Assembly (NCBI GenBank): GCA_937907495.1
Contig: CALESS010000012.1
Location: 1-6,432, forward strand
Length of the DNA: 6,432 nucleotides
Source of the DNA: an uncultured Anaerolineaceae bacterium
Lineage (GTDB): Bacteria; Chloroflexota; Anaerolineae; Anaerolineales; Anaerolineaceae
Direction of reading: 5' to 3'
Below the pieces are notes generated by a model. It did not search any database. It was not told the DNA's origin and was given only the letters and a program-made list of their open reading frames with translations. The position numbers and the translations under genes are program-made. Shown in pieces: positions 1-5,536 of this stretch (the first letter of the stretch is position 1; the number at the start of each line of letters is the position of its first letter).

Positions 1-19
1 TATGCCGGGTGAGCCGGGG

Positions 20-25
20 TGTCAA
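20..25 (-). promoter_or_regulatory. possible -35 element (TTGACA) of a gene beyond the window edge
   Basis: On the minus strand a consensus TTGACA lies 10 nt after the stop of the FMN reductase gene. With a standard 17-nt spacer the -10 hexamer would begin at position 2 and run off the window; only its first two bases (TA) are visible. It could start the next minus-strand gene. Without the -10 element this remains a guess. Confidence 0.25.
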
Positions 26-35
26 GTTTTTTGCG

Positions 36-614
36 CTAGTTGGAGGAAGTAAGCACCGGCTGGCCGCGCAGTTTCAGGGTCCACTGGCGCAGGGCAACCA
101 GTTGGGCGGCGATGGCCTGGCGGGTGGTTTCATCTTCCAACCGACCCTCGGCATCAAACTTCTCCCGCATCTTCTGGATGGCAACCTCCGGGCGGTTCAG
201 CACCAGCATGTTGAGGGTGATGGCTACCTTGCGCAGGTCATCCTGCGCCCGGACTGTGCCATAGTTGCCGGCCGCGCCCATGATCGCCAGCGGTTTGCCG
301 CTGACAGCGGGGTCTTTGCCGCGCGAGGCCCAATCCAGGGCGTTCTTCAACACTCCGGGGATGGAGTGGTTGTATTCCGGGGTGGCAATCAGCAGGGCAT
401 CGGCGGCAGAAATTTTGGCCTTCAATTCCGCCACCCCCGCCGGATCCCCTTCTTTTTCCACATCCGCGTTATAGAGCGGAATGTCGTGCAGATCATAGAT
501 TTCGAGGGTGGTCTCTGGCGGAAGGAGTTCAGCCGCGGCAACCAACAGGCGGCGATTAAATGAACCTTTGCGCAGGCTGCCGGGGATTGCCAGAATGTGA
601 ATGGTTTGTTTCAT
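36..614 (-). CDS. NADPH-dependent FMN reductase / quinone (chromate) reductase-type flavoprotein
   Basis: This is a cytoplasmic flavodoxin-fold oxidoreductase of 192 residues, the usual length for the NADPH-dependent FMN reductase family (ChrR/YieF, azoreductase-like). Members bind FMN and use NAD(P)H to reduce quinones, azo compounds or metal oxyanions, often by two-electron transfer that limits radical formation. The sequence shows the FMN phosphate-binding loop GSLRKGSFNR (residues 12-21) after a hydrophobic first strand. It also has the second flavin-contact motif TPEYNHSIPG (78-87) followed by LKNALDW (89-95), and the third loop region around GAAGNYG (113-119). There is no signal peptide or membrane segment. 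The ATG at 614 is well placed, with AGGAGG 6 nt upstream. The gene has its own promoter and a palindromic operator candidate, and is separated from the upstream beta-glucosidase gene by a terminator. The family call is secure; the physiological substrate cannot be read from the sequence. Confidence 0.93.
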   Translation of the reverse strand: MKQTIHILAIPGSLRKGSFNRRLLVAAAELLPPETTLEIYDLHDIPLYNADVEKEGDPAGVAELKAKISAADALLIATPEYNHSIPGVLKNALDWASRGKDPAVSGKPLAIMGAAGNYGTVRAQDDLRKVAITLNMLVLNRPEVAIQKMREKFDAEGRLEDETTRQAIAAQLVALRQWTLKLRGQPVLTSSN

Positions 615-652
615 AATTTCCCTCCTTGCAGGATAAAGCTGTGGGTGAGCGG

Positions 653-669
653 GGGTAATACGATTACCC
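653..669. promoter_or_regulatory. 17-bp palindrome, candidate operator of the FMN reductase gene
   Basis: GGGTAAT-acg-ATTACCC is a perfect inverted repeat with 7-bp arms and a 3-bp centre. It lies just downstream of the transcription start predicted from the adjacent promoter (about position 672), where a bound repressor could block initiation or early elongation. It is not followed by a T tract on either strand, so it does not look like a terminator. Dimeric repressors of the TetR, MarR or PadR type bind sites of this kind; which family would act here is unknown. Confidence 0.5.
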
Positions 670-678
670 TTCCCTTTT

Positions 679-707
679 ATTATGCCGGAATGCGGGGAGA
701 TTGTCCA
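679..707 (-). promoter_or_regulatory. sigma70-type promoter of the FMN reductase gene
   Basis: On the minus strand TGGACA (707 to 702) and CATAAT (684 to 679) are separated by exactly 17 nt. Each hexamer matches the consensus at five of six positions. Transcription would start near 672, giving a leader of roughly 57 nt that contains the palindrome at 653-669 and the AGGAGG ribosome binding site. It lies between the upstream terminator and the gene, as expected for an independent unit. Confidence 0.65.
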
Positions 708-760
708 GGCGAGCGCAGGTTTTGTACAAGGTTTGTCTTAGGTTGATGGAGGTGAGAAGG

Positions 761-793
761 AGAAAAGAAAAGGGCGGCTTGTGTAAGCCGCCC
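761..793 (-). terminator. Rho-independent terminator after the beta-glucosidase gene
   Basis: On the minus strand GGGCGGCTT (793-785), a 4-nt loop and AAGCCGCCC (780-772) form a perfect 9-bp stem. It is followed by the T-rich tract TTTTCTTTTCT. The stem begins about 20 nt after the stop codon. There is no T tract on the plus strand, so it acts in one direction. Confidence 0.9.
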
Positions 794-813
794 GCCCATC
801 ATGGGTGAAGTAA

Positions 814-2175
814 TCAGTCCCGCCGGTCTAGCTGCCCGCCGTGGCTGGCAATTACCTTGGCATACCAGCGAGCCGAATCCTTGGGGATGCGCTGCAAGGT
901 TTGGAAATCCACATACACCAGGCCAAAGCGCTGGCGGTAACCTTCCGCCCATTCGAAGTTATCCATCCAGGTCCAGTGGAAGTAACCGCGCACATCCACG
1001 CCTTCACGCACGGCCCGCCGCAGTTGGATCAGGTAACGGCGGGTGAAGTCAATCCGCTGCGGATCATGCACTTTGCCATCCATGCTGATCCAATCCGGTG
1101 TCGAGACGCCGTTTTCGGTAATCACCAGCGGAAGTTGATACCGTTCCCAGATGAATTTTGGATACCAGTAGAGGGATTCCGGGGTGACCGGCCAATCCAT
1201 CAAGGTGCGGGGACAGCCGGGGCCGAAGGGCACCTTTTCGGGGCCATTTTCGCCTGCCCGTACTAGGATGCTGTTGTAGATGTTAATGCCCAGAAAATCC
1301 AGCGGCTGGTGCATGACCTGTAAATCTGCCTGGTCCAACCCGGCCAGGGATGAAGCATGCTTCTCCAACCAATCCTGCGGGAAGCGCCCCTGCAACATGG
1401 GTTCCAACCAGAAGGTGGTACTCCACAGGCCGTCATCGGGCGCTTCAAAGGTCATCTGGCGGGCGGCTTCCACATCCTGCGGGCTGGTGCTGGCAGGGAA
1501 GAAGCTGCCGCCGACGTTCGCCAGGCCGATTTGGGCTTCCGGCACGGCAGCCCGCAAAGCCTGGACACTTCTGCCATGGGCTTTCATCAGATGGAACGCA
1601 CCGCGTATCACCTGGGCATAGGCCAGTTGATCGCCGGGGGCATGCATGCCGATTTGCATCCCAAGGTTGATGGCGCAGGCAGGCTCATTGAGGGTCATCC
1701 AATGCTTCACCCGGTCCCCCAGGCGCCGGCCCACCAGGTCTGCATATTCCGCAAACCACTCCGGGCTTTGCGGGTTCAACCAGCCGCCGCGGTAATACAG
1801 TTCCAGCGGCAGGTCCCAGTGATACAGGGTGGCCCAGGGGGTGATCCCGGCAGCCAGCAGTTCATCCACCAACTGGTCATAGAAATCCAGACCGGCCGGG
1901 TTTACCCGCCCTGTCCCCTCCGGCAGGACACGCGGCCAGGCGATGGAGAAGCGATAAGCCTGGAGGCCGACCTGTTTCATCATCGCCACATCCTCGCGGA
2001 AGCGGTGATAGTGGTCACAAGTCACATCCGCATGCTGGCCTTCGTACACTTTGCCAGGTTTGCGGCACATCATATCCCAGATGGAAAGGCCGCGCCCGTC
2101 TTCAAAGGCTGCGCCTTCCACCTGGTAGGAAGAGGTGGCACTTCCCCAGAAAAAATTGGTTGGAAATTGGGTCAT
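814..2175 (-). CDS. GH1 beta-glucosidase
   Basis: This is a retaining glycoside hydrolase of family 1, 453 residues long and covering the full (beta/alpha)8 barrel, so it is complete. It hydrolyses terminal beta-glucosides such as cellobiose and often also beta-galactosides or beta-fucosides. No signal peptide is seen, so it probably acts on imported oligosaccharides in the cytoplasm. Visible landmarks are the N-terminal FFWGSATSSYQVEGA signature (8-22), the acid/base glutamate E164 in TLNEP, the nucleophile E354 in ITENG, and glycone-binding Q18, H119-W120, N163 and E408-W409. The E-W pair at 408-409 favours a free-sugar glucosidase over a 6-phospho-beta-glucosidase. The ATG at 2175 has AGGAG 5 nt upstream. 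The start is only 11 nt after the nitroreductase stop and its ribosome binding site lies in that gap, so the two genes should share a transcript. Exact sugar specificity cannot be told. Confidence 0.96.
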   Translation of the reverse strand: MTQFPTNFFWGSATSSYQVEGAAFEDGRGLSIWDMMCRKPGKVYEGQHADVTCDHYHRFREDVAMMKQVGLQAYRFSIAWPRVLPEGTGRVNPAGLDFYDQLVDELLAAGITPWATLYHWDLPLELYYRGGWLNPQSPEWFAEYADLVGRRLGDRVKHWMTLNEPACAINLGMQIGMHAPGDQLAYAQVIRGAFHLMKAHGRSVQALRAAVPEAQIGLANVGGSFFPASTSPQDVEAARQMTFEAPDDGLWSTTFWLEPMLQGRFPQDWLEKHASSLAGLDQADLQVMHQPLDFLGINIYNSILVRAGENGPEKVPFGPGCPRTLMDWPVTPESLYWYPKFIWERYQLPLVITENGVSTPDWISMDGKVHDPQRIDFTRRYLIQLRRAVREGVDVRGYFHWTWMDNFEWAEGYRQRFGLVYVDFQTLQRIPKDSARWYAKVIASHGGQLDRRD

Positions 2176-2186
2176 AAAAGCTCCTG

Positions 2187-2756
2187 TTATTCGATGAGGA
2201 CTTCGTTCAAGCCGCGTTTGGGAACGTGATGTACCCCGGCTGGATCGCGATAATAGCGAATGTTGCCATCTTCTGCCACCGGCTCCAATTCCACCTGCTC
2301 CACGGGCTTGCCGAGGGCCAGGACCAGTAAAATTTCCAGGTGTTCGGCAATGCCCAGGGAAGATGCCAGCAGCGGGCGGTTGATGGTGGCGATAATGCAG
2401 CCACCCAGGCCGCGCTCCACCGCCCCCAGCAGGATGGTCTGGGCGGCAATGCCCGGATCAATGCCAAAGTTGCTGGAAAGGCGCTGATCTCCCAGCACGA
2501 TGATGTAACCAGCAGGCTGCTCATTTTCCTGCGGGCCGCCCCAATCTTTGAGGTAACCGGCCCAACTCAGGCAGGCAAAGATCAGGTGGTTGCGCTCCGG
2601 GGTGTAGGCCACCAGGTACTTCAGGGGCTGTAAATTGCGACCCGAAGGGATAAAGCGGGCCAGGTCCACCAGGTGGACAAGATCCTGGCGGTCAATGGAT
2701 ACACTGGCATCAAAGCGGCGATAGGAACGATTCTTTAAAACCAAATCTCGAAACAT
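2187..2756 (-). CDS. nitroreductase-family FMN-dependent oxidoreductase
   Basis: This protein of 189 residues belongs to the nitroreductase superfamily, whose dimeric members bind FMN and reduce nitroaromatics, quinones, flavins or other electron acceptors with NAD(P)H. The FMN phosphate-binding N-terminus RSYRRF (10-15) is visible, as is the loop PSGRNLQPLKY (37-47). So are the helix region DPGIAAQTILLGAVERGLGGC (100-120) and a C-terminal KRGLNEVLI segment (180-188) resembling the family's usual end. It is close to the normal length for a compact member. The ATG at 2756 is supported by GGGGAGG 6 nt upstream. It is the first gene of an operon with the GH1 beta-glucosidase, an unusual partner. 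A non-coding stretch of nearly 200 nt separates it from lysS, including the lysS terminator. The substrate is not recognisable; subfamilies of this fold also include dehalogenases and flavin-destructing enzymes. Confidence 0.9.
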   Translation of the reverse strand: MFRDLVLKNRSYRRFDASVSIDRQDLVHLVDLARFIPSGRNLQPLKYLVAYTPERNHLIFACLSWAGYLKDWGGPQENEQPAGYIIVLGDQRLSSNFGIDPGIAAQTILLGAVERGLGGCIIATINRPLLASSLGIAEHLEILLVLALGKPVEQVELEPVAEDGNIRYYRDPAGVHHVPKRGLNEVLIE

Positions 2757-2901
2757 AAGATACCTCCCCGAAGGTTCGTTGGATCATTTTTTTGCGCCGG
2801 TTTTCCCCGGCAGTGACAGCGCTTTCGGCTGGATGCCTTCCTGACAACTTGCTGCCGGGCGGCGGTACTTCCACTCCACCTTCCATCACCTTCCAAGTAT
2901 A
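2757..2901 (-). promoter_or_regulatory. non-coding leader of the nitroreductase/beta-glucosidase operon, possibly structured
   Basis: No gene fits in this interval. A -10-like TATACT (2901 to 2896, minus strand) sits just after the lysS terminator, but no convincing -35 is found at the right distance. In the downstream RNA, CCCGGCAG (2859-2852) is perfectly complementary to CTGCCGGG (2813-2806). The latter also overlaps a segment able to pair with CCGGC (2800-2796), so two hairpins exclude each other. Inside the long arm a small hairpin CAGC...GCTG encloses a GAAA loop. The ribosome binding site can pair through ACCT/AGGT (2775-2772 with 2765-2762). I could not match it to a known riboswitch class. 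It may be a regulatory leader or chance pairing in GC-rich DNA. Confidence 0.3.
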
Positions 2902-2905
2902 ACGG

Positions 2906-2942
2906 AAAAAAGCCTCCAGCCTGGGAGAGCCAGGTGGAGGCT
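2906..2942 (-). terminator. Rho-independent terminator after lysS
   Basis: On the minus strand AGCCTCCACCTGG (2942-2930) pairs with CCAGGCTGGAGGCT (2924-2911), leaving one bulged base and a 5-nt loop, followed by TTTTTT and CC. It starts 8 nt after the lysS stop codon, in the ideal position for a terminator. Confidence 0.92.
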
Positions 2943-2950
2943 GGGGGGCG

Positions 2951-4465
2951 TTATTCGTCTTCCCGGGAGCGCAGATGCGGGAAGAGCAACACTTCCCGGA
3001 TGGAGCGCCGGTTGGTGAGCAGCATCACCAGCCGGTCAATGCCCAGGCCAAAACCCCCATTCGGGGGCATGCCGTAGGACATTGCTTGCAAGTAATCATC
3101 ATCCATGGGGTGGCGTTCTTCATCGTTCTCAGCGTAAGCCCGGCCCATCTCCAAAAAGCGGGCTTCCTGTTCCAGCGGGTCGTTCAGCTCGGTGAAGGCG
3201 TTGCAAAGTTCCATCCCGCCCATGTAGCCCTCAAACCGTTCCACGGTGGTCGGGTCGCCGGGCAAGTTTTTCGCCAGCGGAGAGATATCCCGCGGGTAGT
3301 TGTAGAGGAAGGTGGGCTGGATGAAGGTCGGCTCGAGATAATCGCCGAGCAGGCCGTCAATCAGCTTGCCGCGCGCGGAGCCGGGTTTGACAGGAATGTT
3401 GCGAGCCAGCATGGCGGATGCCAGGCTTTCGGCATCCGGGCAGGCCTGGATATCAATCCCGGTGGTATCCATCAGCCCCTGGCGCAGTTCCACCCGCCGC
3501 CAGGGTGGGGTGACATCAATCTCGTGGCCGTCAAAGTGCAAGATGCGAGTCCCCAGCACGGTATCACAGACAAAGGCGATCATCTCCTCGGTCAGGGACA
3601 TCACTTTTTCGTAATCCGCATAGGCCATGTAGAACTCGAGCTGGGTGAATTCCGGGTTGTGCTTGAAAGAAACACCTTCATTGCGGAAATCCCGCCCTAT
3701 TTCATACACCCGGTCCAACTGGCCGACCAGCAAGCGTTTGAGATAAAGCTCAAAGGAAATGCGCAGGAAGAGGTTCTGTTTCAACTGGTTGTGATGGGTG
3801 ACAAATGGTTTTGCGGCTGCCCCGCCATAAATGGGCTGCAGGATCGGGGTTTCGACCTCCAGAAAGCCGCGCTCATCGAGGAAGCGGCGCAGGGCGCTCA
3901 CGGTGCGGGCGCGGGTGACGAAAATCTGGCGCACTTCCGGGTTGACCGCCAGGTCGGCATAGCGCTGGCGATAGCGGGTTTCAGGGTCGGTCAGGCCGGC
4001 ATGGCGGATAGTCTGACCGTCCACCACCTCGTCTTTGGCGGCAGGCAGCGGGGTGATGCTCTTGGCGAGCATGTGGAAGTTATGAACATGGAGGGAGATT
4101 TCCCCGGTGCGGGTGCGGAACATTACCCCGCTGGCTTCAAGAAAATCGCCCAGGTCAAAATCATCCGCCAGGCTTTGCATACCGGCTTCGCCCACTTCAT
4201 TCAAGCGGAAGAAGAGCTGCACCCGGCCGCTGCCATCTTCAACGTGGCCAAAGCTGATTTTGCCCATTGGCCGCAGCGAGCGTAAGCGCCCGGCCAGGGT
4301 GACTTGAACGGGTTCCCCGCCGGAGGTTTCTGATTGCAGGAAGGCATCCACTGCCTGCTGGACGGAGTGGGTAGGGTTGGCACGGGTCGGGTAAGGCTCC
4401 ACGCCGCGCTGGCGCATGGCCTGTAATTTTTGCACCCGAATTTTTTCTAGGTCATTTAATTCCAT
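2951..4465 (-). CDS. lysS: lysyl-tRNA synthetase, class II
   Basis: This enzyme charges tRNA-Lys with lysine using ATP, in the cytoplasm, and is essential for translation. At 504 residues it has the normal bacterial class II LysRS length. An N-terminal OB-fold anticodon-binding domain spans about residues 53-135 ([18 protein letters not shown] and following). The catalytic domain follows, with motif 1 around [15 protein letters not shown] (201-215), motif 2 at [19 protein letters not shown] (257-275) and motif 3 at [13 protein letters not shown] (471-483) ending in FPHLR. The conserved [15 protein letters not shown] segment (416-430) is also present. The ATG at 4465 has AAGGA 7 nt upstream and gives a standard N-terminus. 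The gene lies 116 nt downstream of greA with a terminator between them, so it may have its own promoter, though I could not identify a convincing one. It ends with its own terminator. Nothing appears truncated or missing. Confidence 0.98.
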   Translation of the reverse strand: MELNDLEKIRVQKLQAMRQRGVEPYPTRANPTHSVQQAVDAFLQSETSGGEPVQVTLAGRLRSLRPMGKISFGHVEDGSGRVQLFFRLNEVGEAGMQSLADDFDLGDFLEASGVMFRTRTGEISLHVHNFHMLAKSITPLPAAKDEVVDGQTIRHAGLTDPETRYRQRYADLAVNPEVRQIFVTRARTVSALRRFLDERGFLEVETPILQPIYGGAAAKPFVTHHNQLKQNLFLRISFELYLKRLLVGQLDRVYEIGRDFRNEGVSFKHNPEFTQLEFYMAYADYEKVMSLTEEMIAFVCDTVLGTRILHFDGHEIDVTPPWRRVELRQGLMDTTGIDIQACPDAESLASAMLARNIPVKPGSARGKLIDGLLGDYLEPTFIQPTFLYNYPRDISPLAKNLPGDPTTVERFEGYMGGMELCNAFTELNDPLEQEARFLEMGRAYAENDEERHPMDDDYLQAMSYGMPPNGGFGLGIDRLVMLLTNRRSIREVLLFPHLRSREDE

Positions 4466-4529
4466 CGGATTATCCTTCGCTTATCGAAACTGCGTTCACA
4501 AAAACAGCATTCCGGCTCTACTGCTGATT

Positions 4530-4566
4530 AAAAAAAGCCCCGGCCGCTGATTCCGGGCGGGGCTTT
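4530..4566 (-). terminator. Rho-independent terminator after greA
   Basis: On the minus strand AGCCCCG (4564-4558) and CGGGGCT (4542-4536) form a 7-bp GC-rich core that extends inward through further G-C pairs with a small bulge. The loop contains AATCAGC. A run of seven T follows directly (4536 to 4530). It lies about 16 nt after the greA stop and separates greA from lysS. Confidence 0.92.
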
Positions 4567-4581
4567 GGCTTCTTCTGGGTG

Positions 4582-5046
4582 TCATTCCACCTTGAGGATG
4601 GTCACGACAAAGGCCCCGCCGGGGGCATCCACCTGGACGGAATCGCCAGGCTTTTTGTTTAAGAGTGCCTTACCGAGGGGGGATTCGTTGGAGATCAGGC
4701 CGCTGGCCGGGTCGGCTTCGGCAGCCCCCACGATGGTGTATTTCTCGGGCTCGGAGCCTTCTTCCTCGATGGAAACCGTGCTGCCCACCTGGACGCATTC
4801 CGAGTCAATCTGGGTCTCGTCAATTACGCGGGCGCTTGCCAGCAGCATTTCCAATTCTTTGATGCGGCCTTCCAGAAAGGCTTGCTCGTTTTTGGCAGCT
4901 TCATATTCAGCGTTCTCAATCAGCTCGCCGCCTTCCATGGCTTCGTGCAGGCGCTGAGCGACTTCACTGCGTTTCACAGTGCGTAAATTTTCCAACTCCT
5001 GTTGCAGTTTCAGAAATCCTTCATGGGTCAGGAAAGTGGTTGCCAT
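4582..5046 (-). CDS. greA: transcription elongation factor GreA
   Basis: GreA binds the secondary channel of RNA polymerase and stimulates cleavage of the 3' RNA end in backtracked complexes, so elongation can resume. The 154 residues form an N-terminal coiled coil (about 10-75) and a C-terminal FKBP-like domain (about 85-154, ending SPLGKALLNKKPGDSVQVDA then ILKVE). The coiled-coil tip carries GELIENAEYEAAKNEQAF (40-57). The two acidic residues expected to hold the catalytic magnesium correspond to E41 and E44, so the first is Glu where E. coli GreA has Asp. The open frame extends to 5145. I choose the ATG at 5046 because the protein then begins MATTFLTHEGFLKLQQEL, the standard GreA N-terminus, with AAGGA 8 nt upstream; the 33 extra residues resemble nothing. 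The gene has a promoter at 5200-5228, a long leader and a strong terminator. Confidence 0.97.
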   Translation of the reverse strand: MATTFLTHEGFLKLQQELENLRTVKRSEVAQRLHEAMEGGELIENAEYEAAKNEQAFLEGRIKELEMLLASARVIDETQIDSECVQVGSTVSIEEEGSEPEKYTIVGAAEADPASGLISNESPLGKALLNKKPGDSVQVDAPGGAFVVTILKVE

Positions 5047-5136
5047 GAGTTTAATCCTTTGCAAATCATTGTGATTTGAGGCAGTGGTAGTACCTGGTCC
5101 CCGAAAACAAACCTGGTGGGCGGTCATTAAATGACG

Positions 5137-5162
5137 AAAAACCACTCCCGAAGGAGCGATTT
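5137..5162 (-). terminator. terminator-like hairpin in the greA leader
   Basis: In the minus-strand RNA, AAAUCGCUCC (5162-5153), a UUCG tetraloop and GGAGUGGUUU (5148-5139) form a 10-bp stem with two G-U pairs. The U tract UUUUU (5141-5137) follows. It lies about 90 nt upstream of the greA start codon and downstream of the predicted greA promoter. It could attenuate greA or, alternatively, end read-through from the upstream transporter/MoaD operon. A 13-bp palindrome, GTCATT-t-AATGAC on the minus strand (5135-5123), follows immediately and may form a second hairpin. Confidence 0.55.
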
Positions 5163-5199
5163 ACTTCATTTCATTTGCCCGAGGGCTTGAATTGGGATT

Positions 5200-5228
5200 A
5201 ATATAACATAAAGTGGAGGGGATTGCAA
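5200..5228 (-). promoter_or_regulatory. predicted greA promoter (extended -10)
   Basis: On the minus strand TTGCAA (5228 to 5223), a 17-nt spacer and TATATT (5205 to 5200) form a sigma70-type promoter. TGT directly before the -10 supplies the extended -10 TGn element. The -10 matches consensus at five of six positions and the -35 at four. Transcription would start near 5193, giving a leader of about 147 nt. The -35 lies only 5 nt beyond the MoaD-like stop codon. Confidence 0.55.
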
Positions 5229-5233
5229 GCGGA

Positions 5234-5515
5234 TTAACCCCCCGCCACCGGCGGAAAGAAATCCAGCCCGGCATCTGTTGGCAGGGTGGTCAGCAGGGCA
5301 TCCGGCAGGGTCATCACATCTTCCCCCCCCAGCAGAATGTGGACGTGGGCATGGAGTTCACCGTCTTCATCCAGCCAGTGCGGACGTAAAACCGGGTGGC
5401 GCTTCACCACCTCCCAAACGGCATCCTGGATGGTGGAGCCGGGCGGCAGGTCAAGCTCCAGGCTCTTGATGCCTGCCAGCAGGCGGAAAGTGGCAAAGAG
5501 GCGAACTTGGATCAT
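5234..5515 (-). CDS. MoaD/ThiS-family sulfur-carrier protein
   Basis: This small beta-grasp protein of 93 residues ends in PPVAGG. The C-terminal Gly-Gly is the hallmark of MoaD/ThiS carriers, where it is adenylated by an E1-like enzyme and converted to a thiocarboxylate that donates sulfur, for MoaD to molybdopterin synthase. The N-terminal strand VRLFATFRLLAG (4-15) is typical of MoaD (RLFA-FRELAG). The acidic DEDGEL segment (49-54) and the HVHILLGGEDV strand-turn (57-67) fit the fold. The MoaD-like start and PPVAGG end favour MoaD over ThiS, but no MoaE, MoeB or thiamine gene is visible here, so the acceptor is unknown. The gene follows the ABC ATPase stop by 21 nt on the same strand, suggesting co-transcription. 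The ATG at 5515 is the best N-terminus, yet no usable Shine-Dalgarno site precedes it. Confidence 0.87.
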   Translation of the reverse strand: MIQVRLFATFRLLAGIKSLELDLPPGSTIQDAVWEVVKRHPVLRPHWLDEDGELHAHVHILLGGEDVMTLPDALLTTLPTDAGLDFFPPVAGG

Positions 5516-5536
5516 GGGGTTGATTGTACCCTGATT

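Noticed and set aside
1..35. Terminator after the FMN reductase gene
   Set aside because: The T run at 26-32 is on the wrong strand for a minus-strand terminator, and the neighbouring GCCGGG copies are direct rather than inverted repeats.
680..952. 90-residue minus-strand frame overlapping the beta-glucosidase end
   Set aside because: It runs through the terminator and the FMN reductase promoter, is out of frame with the glucosidase, and has no family features.
1357..2229. 290-residue plus-strand open frame opposite the beta-glucosidase
   Set aside because: It overlaps a complete GH1 enzyme with both catalytic glutamates; the antisense protein shows no domain and no convincing ribosome binding site.
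2757..2901. Cobalamin or other known riboswitch before the nitroreductase gene
   Set aside because: GGAAGGTG, TCAGGAAGGC and CACTGCC fragments hint at B12-box pieces, but their order and spacing do not fit the cobalamin consensus, and no other class matched.
2975..4285. 436-residue open frame on the plus strand opposite lysS
   Set aside because: It lies entirely antisense to a clear LysRS, has no recognisable motif, and long antisense frames are expected in GC-rich coding DNA.
4466..4529. Promoter of lysS
   Set aside because: Only weak -10-like and -35-like pieces at wrong spacings and a 4-bp TTCG/CGAA inverted repeat were found; nothing was strong enough to annotate.
5047..5145. N-terminal extension of GreA by 33 residues
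   Set aside because: The extension does not resemble GreA, while the internal ATG at 5046 has a Shine-Dalgarno site and gives the canonical N-terminus. The stretch also holds the hairpin and palindrome, which fits a leader better.
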